64,000 bases of DNA from the NCBI GenBank assembly GCA_034509755.1, contig CM067541.1, positions 16,790,001-16,854,000 on the forward strand, read 5' to 3'. The DNA is from Anisodus tanguticus. Its lineage: Eukaryota; Streptophyta; Magnoliopsida; Solanales; Solanaceae. The first letter of the stretch is position 1; each line of letters begins with the position of its first letter. A program made the position numbers and the translations under genes. Under the pieces are notes generated by a model. That model was not told the DNA's origin and searched no databases. It was given only the letters and a program-made list of their open reading frames with translations. Below are positions 23,218 to 34,922 of the stretch, one piece after another.

Positions 23218-24767
23218 AGGTCATTCATATTGTTTTTTATTACTCCATCTCTTTATAAATGAATATGAAGGACAAATTAAAGGGAAAACGATAGTACGTG
23301 AATTGGGGAAATTAGGATAAATACAAACAGTGGACAAGGAAAAGTGAGCAGTAGCCACAGTACTCACAAATTTTGAACAAAACGGTGGGACACCTGAGTT
23401 CGCCACTGTAAATCACGTGCTTTACATAAAACGACAAAAGGGTTTCTTCAAAGGAATAGGCCAACTCTAGTTCTTGCGAGTTTGGGTCTTTGGAATACAA
23501 CAATTCTAATTTATAATTCAATACTATTATACTCCGTCTCCCTTAACCCATATTGAAGAAAAAAAACAATTAAACGACGAGTAATATATTTTCACATTAC
23601 GTTGCGACTCTTAATGTTGAATCCGTCTCCCCTAGCCCATATTGGAAACAAAAAAAACAAGGACACCTATTGGTAATTTTCCGTTCTAAAAGAATGATAT
23701 TCCTCCGTCTCATTTTATATGGAGATGGTTGACTAGACATGAAAAATAAGACATTGAGAAATGCATGGCTACAAATCATTTCATTAAGGATAAAATGACT
23801 AAATATAAAAAATGTGCCATTTTGTTGGGGAATGATATAAATTGAGACTAAAAATAACTTTTTAGGGATATGAAATAATACAATTAACTATTCATATAGA
23901 TTTTCAGCTTCTTGATATAAGATTTATATATTTATAAATTACATAAAAAATCACCCTTTTGTACAAAATTATGCGTACTATATTGCTATTCAGAAGTTGA
24001 AATATTTTATCTCTAAGTCTAGCTACAACCTTGTTTAGTGTTTAGTTGTTCTTGACTGCTATACAAAGCCTTATCCAGTGATCTAACCAACTGGATTTTC
24101 CTTGATAAAAATTAAAAAGCACAGTCGCTAACAATGTGAAAAAGTCCAATGATGATTAAGGTTTCAATAGCTCATTAACTTGTCATAGTCAAATACGGAA
24201 ACAACAAGGTAACGGTAATGTAGGCGATTTAATCAAGCAAATCAAATGCAATTATATTACAGAATACAGATAACAAAATAGAGGTATCTATTGCATGTAC
24301 TGAAAGAAGCTTCAATCATTAGTTTACTTTTATAATACCATTAGTTTAAATAGTGAATTATATTATAATCAATGAATAATAATTGTAGAGTTAGAAGAAG
24401 CTTCTTTAGCTTCCATATGTGTTGGCTGTTACACACATTCTCTGCTTAAGGTATCATTACAGGGATCAATTAACAATAGTTTTTTTCTCTTGGGACGGTC
24501 GGAGATTAGAGCTTAGAGCTTAATTAATTAATATAATCCTTTTTGCTTTTCTTTCTAACAAGAAAACAAACGCGTATCTGTAACGTGTCATCTATTCCCG
24601 TGAAATACGGGAAAGTCACGTGATAAAAAATGTTTACTTACCGCATCTCTTCTGCCTCGCAAATCACGTGGCCAACTCATGTTGTGATTAGGTGGTCCCC
24701 TATACATACAAGGATCTATTCTTTTTGGTGTAGCATAAAATAATCCACCCTCCTTTCTCTCTTTCTT

Positions 24768-24769
<2 letters not shown>
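23218..24769. other. Intergenic with short diverged repeats
   Basis: There is no gene. Two similar segments, TCCGTCTCCCTTAACCCATA (near 23535) and TCCGTCTCCCCTAGCCCATA (near 23623), each followed by an A-rich run, look like a local duplication of a MITE edge. G-box cores (CACGTG) occur near 24617 and 24665. Confidence 0.45.

Positions 24770-24809
<40 letters not shown>
24770..24809. repeat. (T)40 homopolymer
   Basis: Forty consecutive T, preceded by a pyrimidine-rich CTTTCTTTC run. It could be the poly(A) tail of an unrecognised retroposed sequence on the minus strand, or simple slippage. No retroposon body was recognised on its right. Confidence 0.9.
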
Positions 24810-24811
<2 letters not shown>

Positions 24812-25016
24812 CGCTAAGTGTAGTTTACGGGTTCCATCAGATTCAATAATATTAGTTCATTCACTTCACTTCTTATATTTATCTTAAGAAGAATTGTTAG
24901 TTATGTACTTATGTATTAGAACCTAAAATTTCAGACTCAAAAATTTTAATTCTGTCTTTGCTCATAATAATATTTTTCTTTATTTTTATTTTATTTATTA
25001 AAAGATCGATAAAAAA

Positions 25017-25271
25017 TATTTTCTCTGTTTCAATTTATGTGAACTCTTGGACAGTCTACGAGGTAGTTCTTTAATCATATTTTTCTTATATATTTTTTAA
25101 AATTATTTGAATTATAAATTATCATAACTTATAATACTTTTATTTTATTTCTAAATATACAAATTTTATTTTTATAAATTTAAAAAATCAATATAAAAAC
25201 TTAAGGTCAAAACTATAAAGATTAATTCTCATACTTCGACAAGGTTCACAGGAATAAAATGGAGGGAGTAA
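25017..25271. mobile_element. Stowaway-like MITE
   Basis: The left arm CTGTTTCAATTTATGTGAAC and right arm GGTTCACAGGAATAAAATGG followed by AGGGAGTA are inverted repeats of the widespread CTCCCTCCGTTTCAATTTATG type. It has no coding capacity. The left terminus is degenerate. Confidence 0.6.
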
Positions 25272-26200
25272 AAGAAATGATACATGAAGATTGAATATTG
25301 AATTTAACTTTTACTGAGACAAAACTTTAGGCAATACCACTAAATAATTTATTAACTTCTACAATATTTCTCAAATTTTTAGTTATATACTACTTTTTCG
25401 CAATTAAAATATTTTAGTTTAATTAGATATAAAATTTAAAAAATAAAGAGACTTTTAAATTTATTAATATTAAATTAAAAATACATATAATATATTGTAT
25501 TAAAATGTTCTTTGAATTTTGTGATGTTAAATATAGAAAGCGCACTCATTTTAGATGATATTAAAAAATATATATATACTTACATTGAAACGAAATTATA
25601 TTTTGTTTTAAATTTCACTCCTATTTTGTCTATATGCATGCGTAATATCTACACTTCAGATTTGGACTTTAGAGGGTGAGATCATGACTCGTGATAGGGA
25701 CTTGGAGACATGGATGGGACGGTTCCTGAAGGGTGGAGGGGCCCAAAACTAGAGGCCCAGATTTGCAAAGCACATATTGGGATTACGTGGGAGGCTATGT
25801 GACGCACGTGAGCTGTGAAAGTGACCAGCATCTCACGTGCGCCCATTCCCTGCCGTTAACCTGCCACTCTGCTTACCGTCTAGTATGCCGGTGGGGACCA
25901 GCTCCAGGGAAACGTCGTTAAATGGCCGTTCCGTTAGTAATAACGGCAATGGTTTTGGTGAAAGTCGGTATGGTTTGTTGAAATGCGTCGTTCAAATGAC
26001 TAAAAATGGGTACATAAAAGATTTAAGTTACAACACATTAATACTGACTTCTTATTAAAATACAATTAGTGTAATTTACTTATACTAGTTAATATCACTT
26101 CTAGTAAAAGTTAGCTATTGATGTTTGTTAAATAAATTTATCTTTAGTTATTTTATATATCTGATTGTATAAATATATTTTACACCCGGAGAACACATAA
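25272..26200. other. Intergenic with GC-rich ACGT-core patch
   Basis: No supported gene. Between about 25670 and 25960 the base composition rises in GC, and three ACGTG cores cluster (near 25794, 25806 and 25833), as in plant ABRE/G-box promoters. A short open frame here has no recognisable features. The rest is A/T-rich. Confidence 0.4.
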
Positions 26201-26366
26201 TATAAGATTGTATAATCTCCCTTATGAAATATTTTTCATTAATACAAATATATAGTGTGTATAATGTTGAATTCTAATTGAATAAATATCCTATATTTAC
26301 TATAATTATACACTATTATTAATTATAAAATATATGGGCGAATATATGATAATATTCGCTAATACA
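26201..26366 (-). repeat. Element B, 3' LTR
   Basis: 166 bp, aligning throughout with the 5' LTR (TGTATTA at the start, ATATATGGGCGAATATAT, TAATTATACACTA). It adjoins the purine tract CTGAGGGGG. Confidence 0.8.
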
Positions 26367-27900
26367 CCCCCTCAGTCGGAGCGGGAGGATGCCGGACGCT
26401 GAGGCTGGATCTGAAGTCTAGGAATAACCGTCTAGGAAGTCCTTTAGTAAAGATATCTGCACACTTATACGAAGAAGGCACATACAACACTTTAACATGA
26501 CATATAACAACATTCTCACGAACAAAATGTATATCCATCTTAATGTGTTTGATTCGCTCATGCTGAACCGGGTTATGAGATAAGTAGATCGTGGATATGT
26601 TATGACAATACATCATAGACGCCTTACGCAAGGGACACTGAAGCTCCAAAAGAAGGTTTCGGAGTAAGCAGATCTCATCAACAACATTGGCAATGCCTCT
26701 ATACTCTGCTTCTGCACTCGATCAGGATAGGGTGGCTTGCCTCTTGGCAGACCACACAATGAGATTATCACCTAAGAACACACAGTAACCGGAGGTAGAT
26801 CGTCGCATGTCCGGACAGCCTGCCCAATCGGTGTTCATTTATGATATCAATCTGGTCGGTGTAGAAGGGTAGAGATGCAATCCGTAATCAAGTGTGCCCT
26901 TAACGTATCGAATGATACGTTTAAGAGCTGCAAAATGAGGCTCCCTAGGGGTATGCATAAACAAACACACCTGCTGAACAGCATAAGCAATATCAGGTCC
27001 GGTGAAAGTAAGATACTGAAGTGTACCTGCAAGACTCCTATAAAGAGTAAGATCAGACACTAGAGCACCGTCACTAGCACTAAGCTTCGATTTGGAGTCA
27101 ATCGGAGTAGGCATGATCTTGCAGTTCGTCATTTTAGCTCTGTACATATTTTCTTCGGCATACTTACATTGACACAGGAACATAGTATCTGCAGATCTAG
27201 TCACTGATATCCCCAAGAAATAACTCAACTTCCCTAAGTCAGTCATAGCAAATTCGGATTTCAACATAGCAATGATCTCAGTTTTCAACACATCAGAAGA
27301 GGTAGTGAGAACAATATCATCCACATATAATAACAAGTATGCAATGTTACTACCTCGATGAAATATAAAGAGAGAATGATCACATTTGCTGCATACAAAC
27401 CCAATCTGCATAATATAATTAGCAAAATATTCATACCACGCTTTGGGGCCTATTTCAAACCATATAGTGACTTACGAAGACGACAAACATAGTGGGGGGC
27501 CTCCGGATAGACAAATCCTGACGGCTAGTGCATGTAAACAGTTTCTTTCAAGTTCTCATGCAAGAATGCATTCTTCACATCAAGCTGATGAATCGGCCAA
27601 TGCTTACCCATAACTATGCTCAGAACCGTGCGAATGGTAGCCGATTTAACCATCGGACTAAACGTCTCACCACAATCAATACCCTCATGTTAATTAGTAC
27701 CATTAGCTATAAGTCTCGTCTTATAGCGCTCAAGGTCACCATTGTCTCTAAATTTGTGATGAAATAGCCACATGCATCGAATCTAATTAACCCATCCGAT
27801 CTAGAAACCAAATCCCAAGTGTGCTATTTTATTAAAGAATTAAATTCCTCACGCATGACCGCATTCCAATTCGGGTCAAGTTTGGCTAATTTTAGATTTT
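26367..27900 (-). pseudogene. Element B reverse transcriptase and RNase H, broken
   Basis: The best frame (26839-27411) holds CDHSLFIFHRGSNIAYLLL, the catalytic YVDDIVLTTSSD, DLGKLSYFLGISVTR and RYVKGTLDYGLHLYPS. Upstream (27420-27900) the fingers region is present in fragments in other frames. The RNase H end (26359-26649) shows RIKHIKMDIHFVRENV and ADIFTKGLPRRLF. Stops near 26720 and 27530 separate the parts. Confidence 0.8.
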
Positions 27901-28049
27901 TAGGAATTAGGGATATAGTTTGTGTGGAAAGATTAAAATGGACTTTGGACTTAAAAATCCCGTATTGGGCACGAGTTTCAATTTGGTGCGTGGGGGCCGG
28001 GGTTGGTTGGGTATTTGGGTGGGGGTGCTGACTGGTGGGATGTCGATTC

Positions 28050-29789
28050 AGGACTGGAAATCGAGGGATTAAGATGTCGGGGTAGTGGTAGTGGTGGAAG
28101 GTTATTTGGACTGGTCAATGGGGTAGGGGTGAGTGAGGTTCGGGTCCAGTGACCTGGTCTGGTTGGGTGTGATTGGGTATCGGGTCAAATCGATGGGTTG
28201 TGGGTGGGTTGGTATTGGGAATAGTGACGATGACTGGGTTGATTGTGGGGCGATCGTTGGGCAGGTTTGACTGACGGGAGATTAATCGGCATGTGACGGT
28301 GATATTGGGTTTGACGAAGAGGATGGTCGGCGGGTATGGGAGACGATGACGGGATGAGTTGTCTCTACCGGGGAAATATCCGGTAGATTTCTGGTGGTAG
28401 CAGCATGATAGGGTGGTGACGGACCAGTGGGGACAGTGGTGATGGCACAACGGAGTTCGGTGAGGACAATATGAGAGGTATCCGACTCGTCTAGAAAGGT
28501 GTAGTCCATGTTTCGGAATTTTTGAATGTTTGCAAATGGGAAGATAGTCTCATCAAATGTGACATGACGGGAGATGTGGATTTTATGAGTATATATGTCA
28601 TAGCATAAATACCCCCTATGATTGGGCAGGAAACCTAAGAAGACACATGGAGTGGTGCATGACGCTAATTTATGTGGGGTCGTGGAGGTAAGATTTGGGT
28701 AGCAAAGATAACCGAAAATCCGAAGGTGATCATAGGAGGGGATCCGACGATAAATGATTTCGGTGGGAGTCTTATTTTAAAGAGTGCGGGTAGGTAAAAT
28801 GTTAAGGATATATTCTACCATTTTGACTACATAGACCAAAAAAGAAGGGGGAAATGAGGCATGAAAAAATATTGCACGAACCATGTTATTGATAATGCAG
28901 ATGATTCGTTCGGCTTTACCATTTTGTGGAGAGGTGTGGGGACACAAAAACCGAAAGACCATACAATTATTTTTGCAAAATTTGTGAAAAGTGAAATTAT
29001 TAAATTCATGACCATTATCACATTGGAATGAATTGATGGTTTTTTGAACCGTGTTTTTATATAAATACGAAATTCAAGAAACTTGGAAAACAGTTTAGAC
29101 TTGAATTTAAGAGGGTAGACCCAGATAAAATGAGAAAAATAATCTAATAAAATGAGATAAAATTTATGACTCAGTAAGCTAGTGATGGGAGATGTCCATA
29201 AGTCAACATGCATAATATCAAAGGAAGAAAACGTAACACTTAAAGATGACTGAAACATAAGGCAAACATGTTTGCCTAATGGGCAAGAAAAACATTGTTG
29301 GGCAAGTTTCCCATTATTACATCTAATAAAATTATTGCTTCTAAGAAAGTTAAAAACAGGAGCTCCTGGGTGTCCAAGTCTATTATGCCAAGTTGATGAA
29401 GAGATAGTAGTGAGAGAGATAGGTGAGCGAGAGCTGGCAACGGAGGTGGATGGGAAAGGATAGATATCCCCCGTGCAATTGCATCTCGTAAGAGGTGTCC
29501 CCGTATGAAGATCCTTCACAGTAAAACCAAAAGGGTCAAAATCAACATAAACAGAATTGTTACGAGTACATTTCCGGACATATATTAAGTTTTTAATGAT
29601 TTTAGGAGCATACATGATGTTATTTAGGGAGAAGGGTGGGTGAGGCGGTTGGGTGTAGGTTGTACCATAACCCTGAATTAGAATGCGCTGGCCATTATCA
29701 ATCGTAATAAATTGCGGATACTTTAAACGAAACAGTTTGGGAAGATTACCTGAAGAGCGGGTGAGATGAGACGTGGCTCCCGTATTCAT
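28050..29789 (-). pseudogene. Element B protease and integrase, broken
   Basis: The protease site reads YMNTGATSHLT: the catalytic Asp is Asn, and the preceding Trp is a TAG stop. The frame 28827-29789 carries TWHNRLGHPGAPVF (GAG-pre-integrase) and MHVDLWTSPITSLL. It then shifts before the second Asp. SPQNGKAERIICIINNMVRA, with the third catalytic Glu, is in another frame (28777-28962). A Pro/Thr-rich linker of low complexity (28115-28509) follows toward the reverse transcriptase. Confidence 0.8.
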
Positions 29790-30120
29790 GTACTAATTTT
29801 CATCAGGCTCTTGGAGATTTAATATGTTGAAGGCCTGGCCCAAATCAGTGGGGGCCAGACCCGATGAAAGATGTTGCTGCTGCCCAATAAAAATGGGCTT
29901 GCTGGGACGTACCGGGCGCAAGTCGTGGGCCTGGAAATTGGCCTAGAATCCAGGGCTGCCATGAGTTGGGATACTGGGCCGCCAGTTGCTGAACCGAGAA
30001 TGGAGCTGACGCCCAGGTGCTAGTGTTAGGCCACTGCCCTGGGCCGGGCCACGTTGGTAAGCTGTTGGGCTATTATTGTTGACCTACACGACCTCCACGT
30101 TCGCGGTCTCTGCCACCCTT

Positions 30121-30811
30121 TTAGTTGTGTTCATCTTGTTTGGCACGCCGGGTTTTCTCTAAAAGTATTTGTGAACGGGCCATGTTGAAGTTTGGTAGTG
30201 GGTTTGATTGTTGAATCATGGTCGCCAGAGTATCATATTCACCTTTTGGTAAGCTAGAAACTAGTTGTAGGACCATTTTTGTTTCGGAAATTGGTGTCCC
30301 CACATTGGATAGTTGATCAGTAACAAGTTTCAATTGCTTGCAATACTCGGAAATGTTGGCAAAATTCTTGAGACGTGTTTTGTTGAACTGTTCCTCCAAA
30401 TACACGACTCATGTATGCTTGTTATCCTGAAATATCTCCTCCAAACGTACCCATAACTCACGAGCCGAGGCACCTGTTTTCATGATCGTATGAAGCAAGT
30501 CTTTAGAGATGGTACCATAAACCATTGTTTGACGATAACGTCAAGACGACGCCATGTCGAGTCTGCAATGTCGATAGGGCGAGGGAAAAAGTCATCAATA
30601 TGGTCAAGCACGTTGTACACGCATGCGTGATTATGAAAAAGTTCAACCCATGAAGAGTATTGACTGTCTTCTTGATCAAGAATTAAGGGAATGAAATTCT
30701 TGATATTCGTGATGGTAAACGCCAGATGGAAAGAAGAGGTGGAAGATGGAGGGGGTTGTCAATAACGACTGTGGAGGAGGCGGAAGCATTAAGAGAGGTG
30801 GGAGTAGACAT
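30121..30811 (-). pseudogene. Element B gag, broken
   Basis: A start like MSTPTSLNASAS lies at 30811. Fragments continue to an intact stretch (30121-30405) with NFANISEYCKQLKLVTDQL and LVLQLVSSLPKGEYDTLATM, the UBN2-type gag core. Frameshifts occur near 30540 and 30730. Confidence 0.7.
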
Positions 30812-30935
30812 GGTAGTCACAAAAGAAGAACAAGAAAAATCGAAAAACTAAAGTTTGCCATTGGTCGAAGTAAGGGGGGGGGGGAGCTGGAGGAAGAAGG
30901 GTTTAGGTGTTTTTAGGGTTTGACTTTTGATACCA

Positions 30936-31103
30936 TGTAAGATTGTATTAATCTCCCTTAAGGAGTATTTCTCATTAATACAAATATATATAGTGTGTAC
31001 AATGTTGAATCCTAATTGAATAAGGATCCTTTATTTACTATAATTATACACTACTATTAATTACAAAATATATGGGCGAATATATGGTAAATTCTTTAAT
31101 ACA
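30936..31103 (-). repeat. Element B, 5' LTR
   Basis: 168 bp, ending next to the primer site. A G10 run lies in the leader at about 30877-30888. Confidence 0.8.
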
Positions 31104-31675
31104 TAATATAAATTCAATATATAATTCAGCCATGCTCCTAGCAATTACATTAATGATTTATGAATATAAAATAGTATGAACCATATTAATTTGGCCAAGA
31201 CTCAGTAACACTTTATCAACTAGTTTCTCATATTTTTAGTTGTTTCAAAACATAGGAAATCATATATTATAATTCTCTTAATTAATACAACATGCCATTG
31301 TCAAATCTCAAATATCGTTATAAGTTTGTAACTACCGGTCATTTAAGATTTAAAATCGTTAAACATATTCAACTATATTGGTATAAATTCATTTTTATTC
31401 AGTACCACCTTTCATGTCTCAATTATCCGTGATATGGATACCTCTATCATGGTGCAGGAGAAGTACGATAGTTATTTCTTCCTCCTAAATTTCAGCACAA
31501 TGCAGACGTTGAAATGTTATTTAAATAATTTTGTCTGTAAAACTTAAAAGAAAAAAAGGAAAAAAGAACTTTGTCAAGTGAGATCTCAAGTAAACACATT
31601 ACTAGAATATTGATGGGTGGCTCGAAGATGAAGACGGCTAAGCACTCATAAAATGAAATTTACTATTGTATTGTA
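31104..31675. other. Spacer between elements B and C
   Basis: 570 bp of A/T-rich DNA with no supported gene or repeat. Confidence 0.45.
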
Positions 31676-31979
31676 TGACTAATATATAATCTTTATGCGT
31701 GTATATCCTGTGTATATTGGCCTCGGGTTTATGTAGTTGACCATGTATATGGTCTAGATTTTAGGTAATGTTTTAGTCTCCTAGTTTAGGTAATGTTGTG
31801 GTGTAATTAGTATTATATACTTACCATAATATTTGTATTACCATAATTGTATAGTTAGTCTTCAAATAAAATAAGGTTTTAGGAGTAAAATAAGAATAAG
31901 ATTCTCCTATTATGGAAATATATAAATTGTATATATTATCTTTCAATTAATGAAAATAATCAAGAGATTATTTCTTTCA
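31676..31979 (+). repeat. Element C, 5' LTR
   Basis: 304 bp, matching the 3' LTR over TATATTGGCCTC, GTATATGGTCTAGATTTTAG and GAGATTATTTCTTTCA. The first ~35 bp are more diverged than the rest. Confidence 0.85.
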
Positions 31980-32128
31980 TGGTATCAGAAGTCTAGATCT
32001 TAAAATCCTCCAACTTCTGGCAATCTGCCTCGATTTCCGAGCCCTCTTTCTCGGATTTCGTGCCCGCCGGTACCTCTCTTCTCAAATTTTTTCTTCCAAA
32101 TACCTCAATCACATATTGTTCTATCAGT

Positions 32129-32873
32129 ATGTCTACATCAAGGAACACGATTCATCATGCCCTTGTAGTTTCTAACATCAAGAATAACATCCCTCTTGTT
32201 CTTGAAATAGAAAACATCCAATATGCGACGTGGGCCGAACTGTTCAAAATTCACGCACGCTCACATCAAGTCATCCATCACATAATCCCCGCGGCTCCTG
32301 AGGTGCCAAGATGCGAGGATGATCCTAAGTTGTGGACGACTCTTGATGCCATTGTCCTTCAATGGATATATTCCACAATTTCTACCGACCTTTTGCAAAA
32401 AATTATTGAGCTTGATGCTACGGCGCATGCAACTTCGGATAGACTACGTGATATATTCCAAGATAATCAAAATTCTAGAGTTGTTACTCTTGAGTAGGAA
32501 TTCTCGAACGTCAACATGGAAGACTTCCCTAACGTTTCGGCTTATTGCAAAAGATTGAAGGAATTGGCAGACCAACTCCGCAACGTAGGCGCGCCGATTT
32601 AGAATGATCGTTTGGTTCTATAAATGGTTTCAGGCCTCTTCGAGGCCTATAGTGATGTTGGCATGCTTCTTCGTCAAAGCAATCATCTTTCGCAATTTTA
32701 TCAGGCTTGTTCTATACTTACTCTCGAAGAAGCAGACATGGCTAAAAAGGCGGATTATGGTGATAGTCCCATAGTCATGATGACCGAGTCCACTTTTCAT
32801 CCTACCGGTTCCAACAACTCGGGCCAAAACCACAACAATGGTGGCGGCAAAAAAGGGACAAAATATGAAAAAT
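32129..32873 (+). pseudogene. Element C gag, with in-frame stops
   Basis: It starts MSTSRNTIHHALVVSNIK and runs 123 codons to a TAG at 32495 that replaces Gln or Glu. Two more stops occur before [16 protein letters not shown] and the block EADMAKKADYG. It ends in an Asn/Gly-rich tail. There is no intact zinc knuckle. Confidence 0.8.
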
Positions 32874-33165
32874 AATGATAAGAATCGCGGCGGCAACACT
32901 GGCGGCAGCCGGAACAGTGGTGGTGGCCCTCGGGGCGGTTAGCAGCATCAACAGTTTTAGGCCCCGCAGTGGGTCCCTATGCAGTGGTAGTGGGCTCCAT
33001 AATTCGGGCCAAAACAGTGGCAGCCTAGCGTTTCAGCCTCACTGACAGTGGGCTGGCCTGCAGCAGTCGAGGCCTAACATGTAGTGGCCCAATTTCAGTA
33101 ATTCATCTGGGCCGAGGCAGCTAGTAGGGGTACTTGGGCCTCGGCCCCCGCAGGACCATCACGCA

Positions 33166-34800
33166 GTGGCCCCCACTTCTACCGACATCGAAGCCGCAAT
33201 GCACACGCTTGGATTAAATCCTCCGGACCCAAATTGGTATATGGACACTGGTGCCACTACCCACATGACATCCGATTCAGGTACTCTCTCGTCTTATTCC
33301 AATTTGAGCAACCCTCGTGGCATTATTGTTGGGAATGGTAATTCTATTCCAATTCGTGGTTATGGTCATAAAACTGTCTCCCCCTTATCCATCCCTTATC
33401 TTGAAAAATATCATACATGCCCCAAATTGATTAAAAACTTAGTTTCTGTTTGTAAATTCACCACTGACAATTCTGTGTCTATTGAATTTGATCCGTTTGG
33501 TTTCTTTGTGAAGGATTTCAAGACAGGGAGTCCTCTCATGAGGTGTGATAGTAGGGGGGATCTTTATCCTATCACGCCGAGTTTCGGTCTATCGAGTCAA
33601 GCCTTGCCGTCAACATTTACAGCCCTTGCTCATTCCTTGTGGCATGCTCGTCTTGGTCATCCGGGGTCGTCTATTTTGTCTTCCTTAGATAAAAATAATT
33701 TATTTCATGTAAGGGTACGCGTAGTACTCCGAATTGCCATTCTTGTTCTTTAGGAAAAATTGTTAGGTTGCCATTTGTAGACTCTAATTCTCATACTTTA
33801 ATGTCATTTGATATTATTCATATCGACTTATGGACATCTCTTGTTCTTAGTTCTTTGGGTCATCGGTATTATGTTCTCTTTTTGGATGATTATTCGAAAT
33901 TTTTATGGACTTTTTCGATAGCGAAAAAATCTCAAGTTTTTCCATCTTCTTAAAATTTAGAGCTTTCATTAGAACCCAATTTGAACGAGAAATAAAAAAT
34001 ATTTAATGTGATAATGGCAGAGAATATGATAATGGGGTGTTTAGGGAGTTTTGTGCTAATAATGAGATCAATTTTCATTTTTCTTGCCCTCATACGTCTT
34101 CACAAAATGAAAAAGCCGAACGTAAAATTCATACATTAATAACATCATTAGAACTTTATTGATTCATGCTTCCGTACCCCTTCTTTTTGGCCTCATGCTC
34201 TACAAATGGCTACATATCTGCTTAACATTCTCCCTTCCAAATGTTTGACAAATTTGTCCTCTCTTCAAATTTTATATCATAAGACTCCTTCGTATTCACA
34301 TCTTAGGATCTTTGGGTGCTTGTTTTAGCCACTTTTTCCGTCTACCACAATTAACAAACTACATGCTCGATCTACCCCTTGTGTGTTTTTGGGCTATCCG
34401 TCTAATCATCGTGGTTACAAATGTTTTGATTTTTCATCTAATAAAATCATCATTAGTCGCTATGTAATTTTTGATGAATCTCAATTTCCGTTTGCTAAGG
34501 TTAGTAACCCCGTGCCTAGTTCGTATAATTTTTTGGATGATGGCATATCCCCGTATATTATTCACCATTTTTCAGACGTATCCCGCACCCCAAATCCGCC
34601 AGCGGGCCCACTACCCGTTGGTTCAACAGTTCCCTCGCTGTCTCCCGTCGTGGGTCCAGAAACTGGGCCGCCTCCCCAGCCCAGTTCTGGCCCAATTCTT
34701 GTTCCCATTTGTTCATCGGAAATAGTAGCCCGTTACCGTGTTGGGCCAGCAGGCCCACTGCCTGCTGGCCAGTCCGTCATTGGTCCCGTTATTTCCTAAA
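33166..34800 (+). pseudogene. Element C protease and integrase, broken
   Basis: The protease motif WYMDTGATTHMT keeps the catalytic DTGA. SLWHARLGHPGSSILSSL is the GAG-pre-integrase domain. Integrase follows with IIHIDLWTSLVLSS, then a frame change near 33950, CDNGREYDNG after a TAA, and SSQNEKAERKIHTL with the third catalytic residue. The Pro-rich linker (34383-34799) ends this part. Confidence 0.8.
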
Positions 34801-34922
34801 ATTCACCCAATTCTCCCCCGAGTCAAAGACCGGTCACTTGTAGTCAACAAGGTATTTTTAAACTGAAAAGACATTTTAATTTAAATTCTAATGTTCTTAA
34901 ATCACCCTTAACCTGTAATCCT

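Larger units (their letters stand above)
26201..31103 (-). mobile_element. Ty1/copia element B
   Basis: Minus-strand copia element with 5' LTR 30936-31103, primer site TGGTATCA just inside (30928-30935), gag, protease, integrase, reverse transcriptase, RNase H, purine tract GAGGGGG and 3' LTR 26201-26366. All frames are broken. An 11-bp direct repeat ACATAATATAA straddles both outer edges (26195-26205 and 31101-31111), which fits a target duplication but leaves the exact edge open. The 3' LTR begins TATAAG where the 5' copy has TGTAAG. Confidence 0.85.

Noticed and set aside
25733..25921. A 62-codon gene
   Set aside because: The start and frame have no recognisable domain and lie in a GC-rich promoter-like patch; probably chance.
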